Positions 8,792 through 18,257 of a stretch of 22,682 nucleotides of DNA are shown in pieces. A program made the translations under genes and the position numbers. Numbering within the stretch: position 1 is the first letter of the stretch; each line of letters opens with the position of its first letter. Origin of the DNA: Stramenopiles sp. TOSAG23-3 (taxonomy: Eukaryota > Sar); the NCBI GenBank assembly GCA_900128585.1, contig LT642327.1, forward strand, positions 1 through 22,682, given 5' to 3'. The notes below the pieces were generated by a model. That model was not told the origin of the DNA and ran no database searches. It saw nothing but the letters and a program-made list of their open reading frames with translations.

Positions 8792-11056
8792 ATGACGGAG
8801 CATGTGGAACAGAGGTTAATGAGCCAGCAGAATAGGAATAGGGTGTCTCTGGCTCTGGAAGCGCTCGAATCGTTGGATAGTCTGATGCCGTTGCTTAGCC
8901 GTATGCCAAATTTGACGGAGCTTGACCTGCATGGAAATAAGTTGAAGGAGCTGCCGAAAGACCTATCTGGGCTTCGAAAGCTAACGACGTTGAATATTAA
9001 GCACAACGCGTTCACCCACCTAGGATCTGTTCTCAACTCCCTGCAAACGCTGCCGTGCCTTCGAGAGCTGCACGCGGACGCAACTACGGACGACGAGGAA
9101 GAACGGATCATCATTGGGCTGCCAAGCATGGCTATTTTTAATGGAACAAACCTCCTTGGGGACGACGACATGGTGCTACCCTCTTCGTATACCAGCGCCC
9201 CGCCCCAGAAGGAGGCGGTGGCCAGTACCCCCCCTATTCCGACCCAGAAAGCGCCCGTGGCGCCAGGGCCTCCTCCCCCGCCACCCCCTGCCCCCCCGAG
9301 GAATTCTCAGAACAATAGTGCTCCTGCCCACACGGCCCCATCCAAGACAAGTGCAGGGCGCAGCGGTCCGTTGCAGAACGACTTCAACGAAGCGAAGAGC
9401 GTTTTCGACGAACTTAAAGGGCTCCGATCGACCATGTCAAGAAGCGAAAGCGCTCGCTTGTCTGGCGTGTTCGACGGCCACGCGCAAAAAACTGAAAACG
9501 ATTTGGATGTAAACTTAAGCAACACGCACGATGCGTTCCAGCGAACGTTGGAGATTACCAAGGCGAAGCAGAGTCTGTACGACCTTTGCTTTCAGGAGGC
9601 CATCAACTTTGCGACGACGGAGAACCCGGCATTTGCCACGGCCCTGAGAAAGATCAGGCTCCAAGTGCAAAATTCCTTCGCAGAGAGTGGGAACCTGGTC
9701 AACGCCATGCACAGCCATTACATGGACCGATTGAGTGAATCGAACGCCCAAATCGCGCGAGCGGAGAAGGAGAATTCGTTGCTTCTACAGGCAGCGGAAG
9801 CGCTAGAGCAAGAGATGTTTCAGAAGAATCAGGAGCAAGCCCGAATGATGAGCGAGCTTGAGCGCGGCAAGCAGCTGTCGTCGAAAGCGGAAGCTCGGAA
9901 ACAGGAAGCGCGCGGCACCGGGAGCGCGAGGAAGCACCAGCAGGCACGGCAGCAGCCTGCCAGCACCAGCGGGCAGTACGGCCAGCAACAGCAGCAGGCT
10001 CTGCGTCGCCATAGCAAACTGGGGCCATCGATGCAAACGCTGCCGTCATCTTTTCGCACGGGCCCTCCTCCCGCGCCGGGGGCCACCCCTGGGGGCGGTG
10101 CCTTCGGTCCCAGCCTCGGCCCCCCGCGGAGCGCCGAAAAGTCGACGAAGATACGAATTTTGTCCTTGAAGCAATTAAAAGAAAATTTTATTGACCTGAT
10201 TTACGAGTCCAAGGAAAAGTTCGACAAGAAGTGCGCCAAGAACCACCTGCCAAGAGAAACTATGGAGCAGCATATGTACACGTTTCTAAACCAGCGGTAC
10301 GGGTTGAAATCCCTAATCATTGAGCACGCCAGTGCTGTCATCAAGGGGGTAAACAAATATAGTGAGTTGGACAACGATGTTGCAGTTTTTGGTAAAATTT
10401 TGAGAAACGAGATTGACGAGGAATTTCGGTTTGTACAAAAGCAATTAAAGGAAACCGTCGTTGAGCTTCTTCGGGTGTACTTGAAAGGGAAGATGCCCAT
10501 GAAGACCGACGCGTCTATCAACCGAGTCCTTGAGTCCAGGCTGAAAGGGAACGTAGAAGAAGAGGAGTGGGTCGATATTATCAAGTATATGTACAATCAC
10601 GAAGATGGTTTGAGCTTGATGGTCCTTGTCAAAGACTCCATCCGCGATTTGCCTGTTCCACAAGTCAAAGTTAAGTTTAGGAACAACATCCCGACCCGTC
10701 GCCGAGGAAGCATCGTAGCAATGCAAAACGAACAGGCTGCCCTGGCTCGATCAGGCAGAATCCCATACCGCATGTTTCTGAAAGTTCTTCTCGATTTTCA
10801 ACTGAAAGGGCATGACAAATTCCTTGGACGATTTCGGCGAATGTTTCGTGACGTGGACGCCGATCGCAACGGTGTTCTGAGCGAGAATGAATTTCGTCAA
10901 TTCGTTCTCAAGATCGATCCAAACAAGAGCTTGGGTGAAATGGATGAGATAATGAATACCATCGACCCATGGAGCAATAGTAACATTACCTTCAGTGAGG
11001 CCGTTGGTGTTCTAGCCAGCGATCTGGTTGCCATGATGACAGTCCGTAGAGAGTAG
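8792..11056 (+). CDS. LRR / coiled-coil / EF-hand protein, possibly cilium-associated
   Basis: This 754-aa protein has an N-terminal leucine-rich repeat block (about residues 20-120, with NLTELDLHGNKLKELP). A Pro/Ala-rich linker follows, including a seven-proline run (about 154-169). Next come a helical/coiled-coil stretch (about 235-385), a Gln/Ala/Pro-rich linker, a conserved-looking helical domain (about 450-620, with LPRETMEQHMYTFLNQRYG) and two EF-hands. EF-hand 1 has loop DADRNGVLSENE (689-700), a canonical calcium site. EF-hand 2 (DPWSNSNITFSE, 725-736) keeps acidic residues at positions 1 and 12 but is otherwise divergent. The frame extends upstream to 8732, but I chose the ATG at 8792 (AAACATGA context) because it precedes the compositionally normal part. 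It probably acts as a Ca2+-responsive scaffold. I know no exact named orthologue; the ciliary link is inferred. Confidence 0.8.
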   Translation: MTEHVEQRLMSQQNRNRVSLALEALESLDSLMPLLSRMPNLTELDLHGNKLKELPKDLSGLRKLTTLNIKHNAFTHLGSVLNSLQTLPCLRELHADATTDDEEERIIIGLPSMAIFNGTNLLGDDDMVLPSSYTSAPPQKEAVASTPPIPTQKAPVAPGPPPPPPPAPPRNSQNNSAPAHTAPSKTSAGRSGPLQNDFNEAKSVFDELKGLRSTMSRSESARLSGVFDGHAQKTENDLDVNLSNTHDAFQRTLEITKAKQSLYDLCFQEAINFATTENPAFATALRKIRLQVQNSFAESGNLVNAMHSHYMDRLSESNAQIARAEKENSLLLQAAEALEQEMFQKNQEQARMMSELERGKQLSSKAEARKQEARGTGSARKHQQARQQPASTSGQYGQQQQQALRRHSKLGPSMQTLPSSFRTGPPPAPGATPGGGAFGPSLGPPRSAEKSTKIRILSLKQLKENFIDLIYESKEKFDKKCAKNHLPRETMEQHMYTFLNQRYGLKSLIIEHASAVIKGVNKYSELDNDVAVFGKILRNEIDEEFRFVQKQLKETVVELLRVYLKGKMPMKTDASINRVLESRLKGNVEEEEWVDIIKYMYNHEDGLSLMVLVKDSIRDLPVPQVKVKFRNNIPTRRRGSIVAMQNEQAALARSGRIPYRMFLKVLLDFQLKGHDKFLGRFRRMFRDVDADRNGVLSENEFRQFVLKIDPNKSLGEMDEIMNTIDPWSNSNITFSEAVGVLASDLVAMMTVRRE

Positions 11057-11744
11057 GAAAGAAAAATCCTTTGACGAAAGTACAAAGAAATCGTAAGATT
11101 AAAAAATATTAAATTTAAAGTAAGCATTAATAGGGTGTTTTTATTTTTAATTACTTAAATAACAGCCAAATTTCTTGTTTTAATTACTTTAAAATATATC
11201 AGCCAATTTTTTGTTTTTATTTTAAATAACAGCCAATTTTCTTGAGTAAAAAATAACAGCCAATTTTCTTGTTTTTTTTAAACAAAACATTTGTACAAAA
11301 GTTGAGTGCAAATTTCATCTCAGCAGGTCAGCAGGGCTCCTCCTCCCAATTATCACCGCAAACATAGTCGGCGCTCTGTGCCTCTATTTTGTCGACCTAC
11401 AAAAAATACAGGCAATAGCATACCATCATCACTTTCCCGATTTGATTTTTCGGATGATTTTTTTTTATTTTATTTGTTGTTGGGGTATTTTTATTTTTTT
11501 TTTTACCACCTACCTACCTACCGACCCCACACGTCGTTGTATTTTATTATAATATAATAACGGCTTTTTTCTTTTTGATTTTCATAGGGCACATTACATT
11601 TTCATTCTTATTCTACAGCTATCGCAAAGAAAAATGTGTACTTGCTTGTGTTTTTCACGATCATGGTCAAATTATCAGGCTCGATATTTTGCATTCATCT
11701 CTCCTAACCGTAGCGTTGTGCGCGGTGCATAGTTTTCGTCGAAG
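11057..11744. other. Spacer between two tandem plus-strand genes
   Basis: This AT-rich spacer holds the 3' region of the LRR/EF-hand gene, a cluster of four CAGCCAA(T) repeats (11160-11275), a poly-T region with short CTAC repeats near 11510-11523, and the promoter/leader of the UBL-ARM gene. A CTCCTAACCGTAG stretch near 11702-11714 resembles a branch point plus acceptor, but no donor was assigned. No small gene is supported. Confidence 0.55.
11160..11275 (+). repeat. Four imperfect repeats around CAGCCAA(T), a CCAAT-box cluster
   Basis: The core CAGCCAA occurs at about 11163, 11200, 11230 and 11258, so spacing is 37, 30 and 28 bases. Each core is followed by TTT(T)(C)TTG and T runs. Three of four copies contain CCAAT and the first reads CCAAA. 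The cluster lies roughly 490-580 bases before the UBL-ARM start. It could be a regulatory NF-Y-type cluster or simply a degenerate minisatellite. Confidence 0.6.
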
Positions 11745-12830
11745 ATGTCGTCAGCTAAACCGGAAGTAGAACTGGTATCGGACGTTCGGCTGTTGCACCG
11801 AGGGGACTCGGCCTCTTCGGACCAAATGCTCCCGTTAAAGATGGTGTCGACGGGGGATACTGTGGAGCAGATCAAGGTGCGGATTGAAAAGGATTATGGA
11901 TTCAGTACTGCTCATCAGCAATTGCTGTACAACGGAGATATTATGGACGATGAGGAGCCTTTGACGCATTACGGGGTAAAAACCAACACGTTCAATTACG
12001 CCCTGTTCGAATTGAGATTGCTAGACGAGCCGCTCCCAAAAAAAGGGAAAGGCAAAGAGGAACCATCGGGGGGGAAAAAATCGTTGTGGCAGAAGGCCAA
12101 GAACATGACCATGAAATCTGGATCTAGAAAAGACGAATTGTACATACCAAAGAAGCTCGATGAGCGCCTGTGGATTCCAGTTGCTGGGATTTTGCCCATT
12201 AAGCCGCCCGTGCGCAGGAGCATGGCTGCTGGCACGAAAGGGGTTTTACGCTTTATGGACGAGTACAAAGGGCACGCGGGGGTTCAACAAGAGTGCTGCT
12301 TTGGCATAATAACACTTGCGGAACTGACGGAAGAAGGGGTCATTTTTAAGAAGCGGCTGTTTGACGAGGGGGTCATTCCAAGGGTAGCGACTGCCCTGGC
12401 ACGGTATAAATCGCATTTGGGGGTGCAAAAGCAAGGCTTGGGGGTTTTCCATTACATGATCTGTGACAACAACATGGAGTGCGTTGACTCAATTGTCAAC
12501 CGCAAAGGTCACCAACTGGCCTGCGCTGCTGCGCAGCTAGCGTCTTCCACAATGATGAAAATTCCAGCTGAAGATAGAAAAGAATCAACAGGGATGACGT
12601 GTGGCGATATCATAGAGACAAGCGCGGGAATCCTGCGCCAAATCTGCTCCATGTCGAACCGGGCGCATGTTGAAACGTCAGGCAGCGGGGGACAGGCAAT
12701 TTTTTCAAGTGCGCTGAAGGATGTCGACGGGCTTTTGCAGAAAGACAGTGTTGTGCAGGAAGTTGAAATGTTTTTGAAAGTTATCAAAGGTAAGCCGCCA
12801 AAAGCAGCGAAGGGGAAGAAGAGCAAGTGA
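11745..12830 (+). CDS. Ubiquitin-like domain plus ARM-like repeat protein
   Basis: This 361-aa protein starts at an ATG in GAAGATGTC context. Residues about 10-92 look like a ubiquitin fold: GDTVEQIKVRIEKDYGFSTAHQQLLYNG corresponds to the ubiquitin helix and the LIFxGK-type strand, and LTHYGV to the later turn. There is no C-terminal Gly-Gly, so it is not a conjugated modifier. A Lys-rich linker follows (about 99-130). Residues about 165-275 hold helical repeats resembling armadillo units (GVQQECCFGIITLAEL and GVQKQGLGVFHYMICDN). The C terminus is Lys-rich (KPPKAAKGKKSK). A scaffold or adaptor role is likely, perhaps proteasome- or ubiquitin-linked, but no family name is assigned. An AATAAA follows 90 bases after the stop. 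Confidence 0.7.
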   Translation: MSSAKPEVELVSDVRLLHRGDSASSDQMLPLKMVSTGDTVEQIKVRIEKDYGFSTAHQQLLYNGDIMDDEEPLTHYGVKTNTFNYALFELRLLDEPLPKKGKGKEEPSGGKKSLWQKAKNMTMKSGSRKDELYIPKKLDERLWIPVAGILPIKPPVRRSMAAGTKGVLRFMDEYKGHAGVQQECCFGIITLAELTEEGVIFKKRLFDEGVIPRVATALARYKSHLGVQKQGLGVFHYMICDNNMECVDSIVNRKGHQLACAAAQLASSTMMKIPAEDRKESTGMTCGDIIETSAGILRQICSMSNRAHVETSGSGGQAIFSSALKDVDGLLQKDSVVQEVEMFLKVIKGKPPKAAKGKKSK

Positions 12831-13202
12831 AGCCTCGTAACGGGGTCATCCGCTGGTGCATTTTGTACACGTGGAAGAGAGAGAGAGACTCGAATTGGGT
12901 AGGGTGCACGCACGGGTTGAAATAAATTGCACACTTTTTTACCTCCTCAGCCTCTCAGTGGCTGGGAAAAATTGACTTGGGGCTTGGGATGAAAAAAAAA
13001 GTTTTACATGGACCAAGAAAAATTTAACTGTATCTAATTCTTTAATTTTAAAAACAGCCGTATAATTAATACAGGGCAACAGAATCAAAAAACTAAACAA
13101 TGTTTTTTCCTATTTGGCCTTTTTGATCAATTTTCCCGCCTCGATCAGGCTGCTATTACGCAGGCAACAAAGACGGGGAAATTACACGGGGGGAGCAGTC
13201 GT
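12831..13202. other. Convergent 3' spacer between UBL-ARM and alpha-tubulin
   Basis: This short spacer holds both 3' untranslated regions. It contains an AATAAA for the plus-strand gene, a GA run near 12876-12888, and a TTTAAT at 13041-13046 that reads ATTAAA on the tubulin strand. No gene was seen. Confidence 0.6.
12921..12926 (+). terminator. Candidate polyadenylation signal (AATAAA)
   Basis: An exact AATAAA lies about 90 bases downstream of the UBL-ARM stop codon, in sequence that is not especially AT-rich, which makes a chance match somewhat less likely than elsewhere in this window. Confidence 0.5.
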
Positions 13203-14558
<1,356 letters not shown>

Positions 14559-15443
14559 TTAAAGGTTTTTTAATTTACTTCCTTTTTTTGTTTTGGGTTA
14601 ATTTTTTTCGTTGCTACTTGCCAATTCTTAGTTTTACTTTCCATCTAGTCCATTACCAAAGTCACCTTCCTTTGAAGGATACTGTGCGTGTTACAGTCTA
14701 CGTAGTCCAGTAAGGCAGAGTTAAAGTTTGTTGTTTTTGTTTTTCTCCCCTATATCTCCCTGTTCGCCTGTTCCATTGCTTAAATTTTCTACATGCATTT
14801 TTACTTTTTTGTTGGGATGATGTATAATATAGAAATAGCATACAAAAAAAATTAAGTTCGTCTCGGGGGTATTGGAAGAAGATAATTTTTTCTAGTCTCT
14901 AATGATATTTCTATGTAAAACAAATTTAAATTTTTAATTTTAGATATAATAATAATAAAATAATAATAATATAATAATACGTGTACAATGAATGTATTAA
15001 GTCTTTATACTTTTTTTTGCTTTCTTCTACATTCTTCTATGGTATTTTTATGTACATAAAATATTTACGTTATAACGAACGGTCTAGAATATTTTTAAAG
15101 TAGAAACAGGTACATACCATACATACCATATAAAGACCCCGCCATTTGGTCCAACTTGGGCTTTTTATTTAAGTTTTAGTGGCAGCTGTTCCCTCCACAA
15201 TGATAAAAATAGAAAAATAGGTTACAATAATATTATGCAGGGATTGTAACCACTGAAATACTACGTATAATTGTATACTAAGATTCCATATTGTTTCTTT
15301 GCATCACAACTTTGAAATGTTAGTATTCTAATAAAATATAAGTACAGTATTAATTCTGATTTTACTGTGGATAATAAAATTTTGCGCAAAAAAAAATTAT
15401 GTTAGACTATTATATTATTATTTTTAATTTAAGAAGAGCCTAC

Positions 15444-15444
<1 letters not shown>

Positions 15445-15474
<30 letters not shown>

Positions 15475-15510
15475 AAGAAGAAGAAGAAGAAGAAGAAGAA
15501 GAAGAAGAAG
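15445..15510 (+). repeat. (AAG)n microsatellite, about 22 units
   Basis: An uninterrupted run of AAG trinucleotides spans 66 bases in the tubulin/64-aa gene spacer. It is a perfect polypurine tract, so it could form triplex or unusual DNA structure and should be length-polymorphic. It is non-coding as far as I can see. Confidence 0.95.
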
Positions 15511-15647
15511 GCGAATAATTATAACGCACATGTCCTCGCTCGTATCCCCTTCTTATTCCCATAATAATAGCTGTTGTTGTTATCACAGCCAAAAAAAAAA
15601 TGCGGAAGAAGAAGAAAAAAATATAGAATAATAATTTAGAATAAGCA

Positions 15648-15672
15648 AGGAGGAGGAGGAGGAGGAGGAGGA
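15648..15672 (+). repeat. (AGG)n microsatellite inside a longer polypurine stretch
   Basis: Tandem AGG units lead into a mostly purine A/G segment reaching about 15755. Together with the (AAG)n run just upstream they form a strongly strand-asymmetric block. Confidence 0.9.
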
Positions 15673-15972
15673 AGAAAAAAAAAAGAAAAGAAAAGAAGAA
15701 AGGGAAATTACAAAAAAGAAAGAAAGGGGAGAAGAGAAAGAGAAGAAGAGAATAAATATGATGAACACAACCAGAAACTAAGAAGAAGAAAATCAAACGG
15801 TAAATAAACGCACAACAGAAATTGTTTAAAAACTTAATTTGTGCTCGTCTTGTATACTAACTAAGGCTTGTTCTTAAATTAATAGACACACATTTACACT
15901 CGTACAAATACTGCGGCAGAAGAATGCCGTGCCTCGGGTAGAACAACGTACACACGTCCTTTTGAATATTTC

Positions 15973-16056
15973 CTGTTTGTATACGGTGCGTGCGAACTGT
16001 TATCGTTGACTTCGCTGTTTGTATACGGTGCGTGCGAACTGTTATCGTTGACTTCG
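15973..16056 (+). repeat. Perfect 42-bp tandem duplication
   Basis: The unit beginning CTGTTTGTATACGGTG and ending GTTGACTTCG occurs twice back to back (15973-16014 and 16015-16056) with no mismatch. It lies 100-184 bases before the ATG of the 64-aa protein and is more GC-balanced than its surroundings. Perfect identity suggests a recent duplication or an assembly duplication. If transcribed it would lie in the leader; otherwise it doubles a promoter element. Confidence 0.95.
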
Positions 16057-16156
16057 CCAACCGTAGGGTGCAGAAATTTTTGTGTTGGTATTGTTTTAGG
16101 AATTTTTCTGTCCTCTGTACCCAGTTCAATTTTGTAGATATTCGTTGTTTTTTCCC

Positions 16157-16351
16157 ATGGGGTACTTAGACGAGAACCCTGGGATTTTTGCGCTTGTTGT
16201 AGTTCTCATTTTTGGCTTCGTTATGGCCGTCTGTTTCTGCGCTCTCTACCATGCGACAAACAAAACATCCTTGACTAGCACAGGTGCGTCTCGCAAATAC
16301 ACGGTGAGCAGTAGGGCAGTTATCCCTGTGAATTACGACCTTGGCGCCTAA
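16157..16351 (+). CDS. Small single-pass membrane protein (64 aa), unrecognised
   Basis: The reading frame starts at an ATG in CCCATGG context and encodes 64 residues. After a short N terminus with acidic residues (MGYLDENPG) comes one strongly hydrophobic segment (about residues 10-31, IFALVVVLIFGFVMAVCFCALY). A Ser/Thr-rich tail with basic residues follows, ending VIPVNYDLGA. This looks like a real tail or signal-anchor micro-membrane protein, with more balanced codons than the AT-rich spacer. I do not recognise a family. The protein is too short for composition to prove coding, so confidence is moderate. Its upstream region carries the 42-bp duplication. Confidence 0.5.
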   Translation: MGYLDENPGIFALVVVLIFGFVMAVCFCALYHATNKTSLTSTGASRKYTVSSRAVIPVNYDLGA

Positions 16352-16696
16352 ATGTGCAATTTGGGAATGCTCTCTACTACGCCCTCGCCCCGTACTCTTT
16401 CTGAGACGTATGATGAAACGAAAAAAGGGACACTGTAAACGCGCGCGTAAGAACTTGGCTCTTGTGTGTATAAAAACAAAATATATAATGACGATGTTAT
16501 TTCGAAGGTATCCAAAGTTAAACCCAAAATATATAGTATGTTGGTATCCAAAGTTATATGAATACTCCGTTGATAATAAGTACTTTTAAGGCTTACGATA
16601 AACTAAGAAGTAATTAAGAAAGTTCTTGCGATTACTAGAGTACCCCTCAGCACGAATTAAAACTCGCCTCTTCCTCTTCTTCTCTCCCTCTCTTCT
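16352..16696. other. Convergent spacer with a 14-bp direct repeat
   Basis: This is the 3' region of two converging genes. GGTATCCAAAGTTA occurs at 16507-16520 and again at 16543-16556. An overlapping frame of about 80 codons starting inside the 64-aa gene has atypical, Lys/Tyr-rich composition and is not supported. No RNA gene was seen. Confidence 0.55.
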
Positions 16697-17416
16697 CTAG
16701 GTCTCGAGGGCAACGTCTTCCGCTTTCACCACGGCTTCGGAGCCTTTCCTTTCCTCGGACGACTCTCCTCCTGATGTTCCAAAAATTAGGTGTTCCAAGG
16801 CTTTCAAATCTTTAGGTGAATTCTCAGTACCTCCCAGAAATGACTTAAAGTTCTCGTCCATCATGGACCGTTGATCCTTTGCAGCGCTTGGTCTATTGTG
16901 GGACGCATCGTTTGCGATGCGCTTGACTTCCTTGCGAAAGTTATCATTGCCGCTTCCGTACAGAATGTCTGTAAACATGGAATTGAAACTGGACAGCAAC
17001 CTTTTCAGAAACCCCAAAGCAATGTTTTTCATCTCGTTTTTCTCGTGGGAATCCGGCCATTTCGAAATATTCACAAACAAAATCGCAAGAACGTTCCGGT
17101 CGTCGAGGACCAGCATTTCCATCGTCACGCCTCCTCCGGCCTTCCCTGGTTCTTGATTTCCGAACCGAACGCTCTGCAGGCTGTTGGGGTGGTTCTCGAT
17201 AGAACCAGCAAACTGGTAGAACGTTTTGATCAGTGCATCCACTCCATCAGTACTGTCTGAACCTATCCAATTATAGACTCGTTCAAATAGAGATAGTTTC
17301 GCCAACTTATCCATTATGACAATGCGCATTATGGATTTATGAAATTGTACAAGCCGACGGTTGCCGTCTATTGCGTCACCCTCCGTTGCCGCCAAAATTG
17401 GCCCCACCACGCTCAT
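16697..17416 (-). CDS. Unrecognised protein, possible longin-like N-terminal domain
   Basis: This 239-aa protein's frame extends six codons upstream, but only to a TTG, so the ATG at 17416 is taken as the start. Residues about 28-170 alternate strand- and helix-like segments: IMRIVIMD, SLFERVYNW, a helix at DALIKTFYQFAGSIE, strand SLQSVRF, a strand pair MEMLVLDDRNVLAILFVN, then a long helix MKNIALGFLKRLLSSFNSMF. This order resembles the beta-beta-alpha-beta-beta-beta-alpha longin fold of trafficking proteins, but the match is by shape only. The remaining C terminus (about 185-239) is polar, Ser/Glu/Lys-rich and likely disordered. No named family is assigned. The gene is divergent from the acyltransferase fusion gene. 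Confidence 0.6.
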   Translation of the reverse strand: MSVVGPILAATEGDAIDGNRRLVQFHKSIMRIVIMDKLAKLSLFERVYNWIGSDSTDGVDALIKTFYQFAGSIENHPNSLQSVRFGNQEPGKAGGGVTMEMLVLDDRNVLAILFVNISKWPDSHEKNEMKNIALGFLKRLLSSFNSMFTDILYGSGNDNFRKEVKRIANDASHNRPSAAKDQRSMMDENFKSFLGGTENSPKDLKALEHLIFGTSGGESSEERKGSEAVVKAEDVALET

Positions 17417-18257
17417 CTTCGCTACGTCTATCAATCAATGGCACTAATGCAAAAGTACCAAACCTAATTAAATGCCTGGATAAAAGCAATAAGCACAAAC
17501 GTGAATAAACATAGTATTCGTTTGTTCCATCTATTATTGCAAAAGATTACGTTATACTATAAGAAAAAAGATAATCATGCATCATGGTATATATTGCTTG
17601 CGTGGAGGCAAGTATTATTATTTCTCTTCTTCTTCTTCTTTTCTTCTTTCTTCTTACTCTCTACTACTCTCCTCCTTTTTACCATCATCCATCGTAGATA
17701 ATATATTATAATTTAATACTTGGTATAATAAAATATGATAAGATGATTATTAAATATAATAAAAAATAAAAAAATAAAAAAATAATAAAAACAACACCTT
17801 GAATATTATAATAAGGAGGCAAGAAGCGGAGGAGGAGAGGGATGAGCTCCTCTAAATCTAATGGTGGTGTGGTGATATTAATATTATGCTCAGGGTTCCT
17901 GTTTCTGATTTCTCATTCTACCTTTAAATCTCGTCTCGTATTATTGCATATTATTATAACAGCATTTTTTTTTTATCTTTTTTTTTTCTTCTTTTTTTTT
18001 TCGTCGTACTACTATTATACCAAGTACAACGAATTATTTCATACAATTTTATCTCATCACGACGGACGACTACTTTTAACGGTATGTAAATACATGGACG
18101 AATCGATTTATTTGTTCCATCGTTTTCAATCCGGTATTTTTTATCTTGTTGTACGAAAATATTTTTAGAAAGTAGTGTAAACAAGTCTTGTGTAGCGGGT
18201 AAGCGATTTGGGCGAGATCTTGAAGTGTCCGTGGGGTTGAGGAAGTGGACGGAGACC
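17417..18257. other. AT- and CT-rich divergent spacer
   Basis: This region holds the promoters of a divergent gene pair. It contains a CT-rich tract (about 17622-17690), A/T-only DNA (17700-17800), a GGAGGAGGAGAGGG patch (17827-17840) and poly-T runs (17966-18001). A 108-codon ATG frame at 17842-18168 is dominated by a translated poly-T run and is not accepted. No RNA gene was found. Confidence 0.6.

Noticed and set aside
15443-15796. Minus-strand frame ending in a long Ser run
   Set aside because: Produced by the (AAG)n and (AGG)n microsatellites read in reverse.
15857-16129. Minus-strand frame of 90 codons containing a repeated 14-residue block
   Set aside because: It starts at TTG, not ATG. 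The repeat is simply the 42-bp tandem duplication, which stays in frame because 42 is divisible by three. No domain is visible.
16341-16589. Plus-strand frame overlapping the end of the 64-aa gene
   Set aside because: Non-canonical start, Lys/Tyr-rich AT-driven composition and overlap with a better-supported gene.
17842-18168. Plus-strand ATG frame of 108 codons with hydrophobic Phe-rich middle
   Set aside because: The apparent membrane segment is a translated poly-T run in an AT-rich divergent spacer; no domain and atypical composition.
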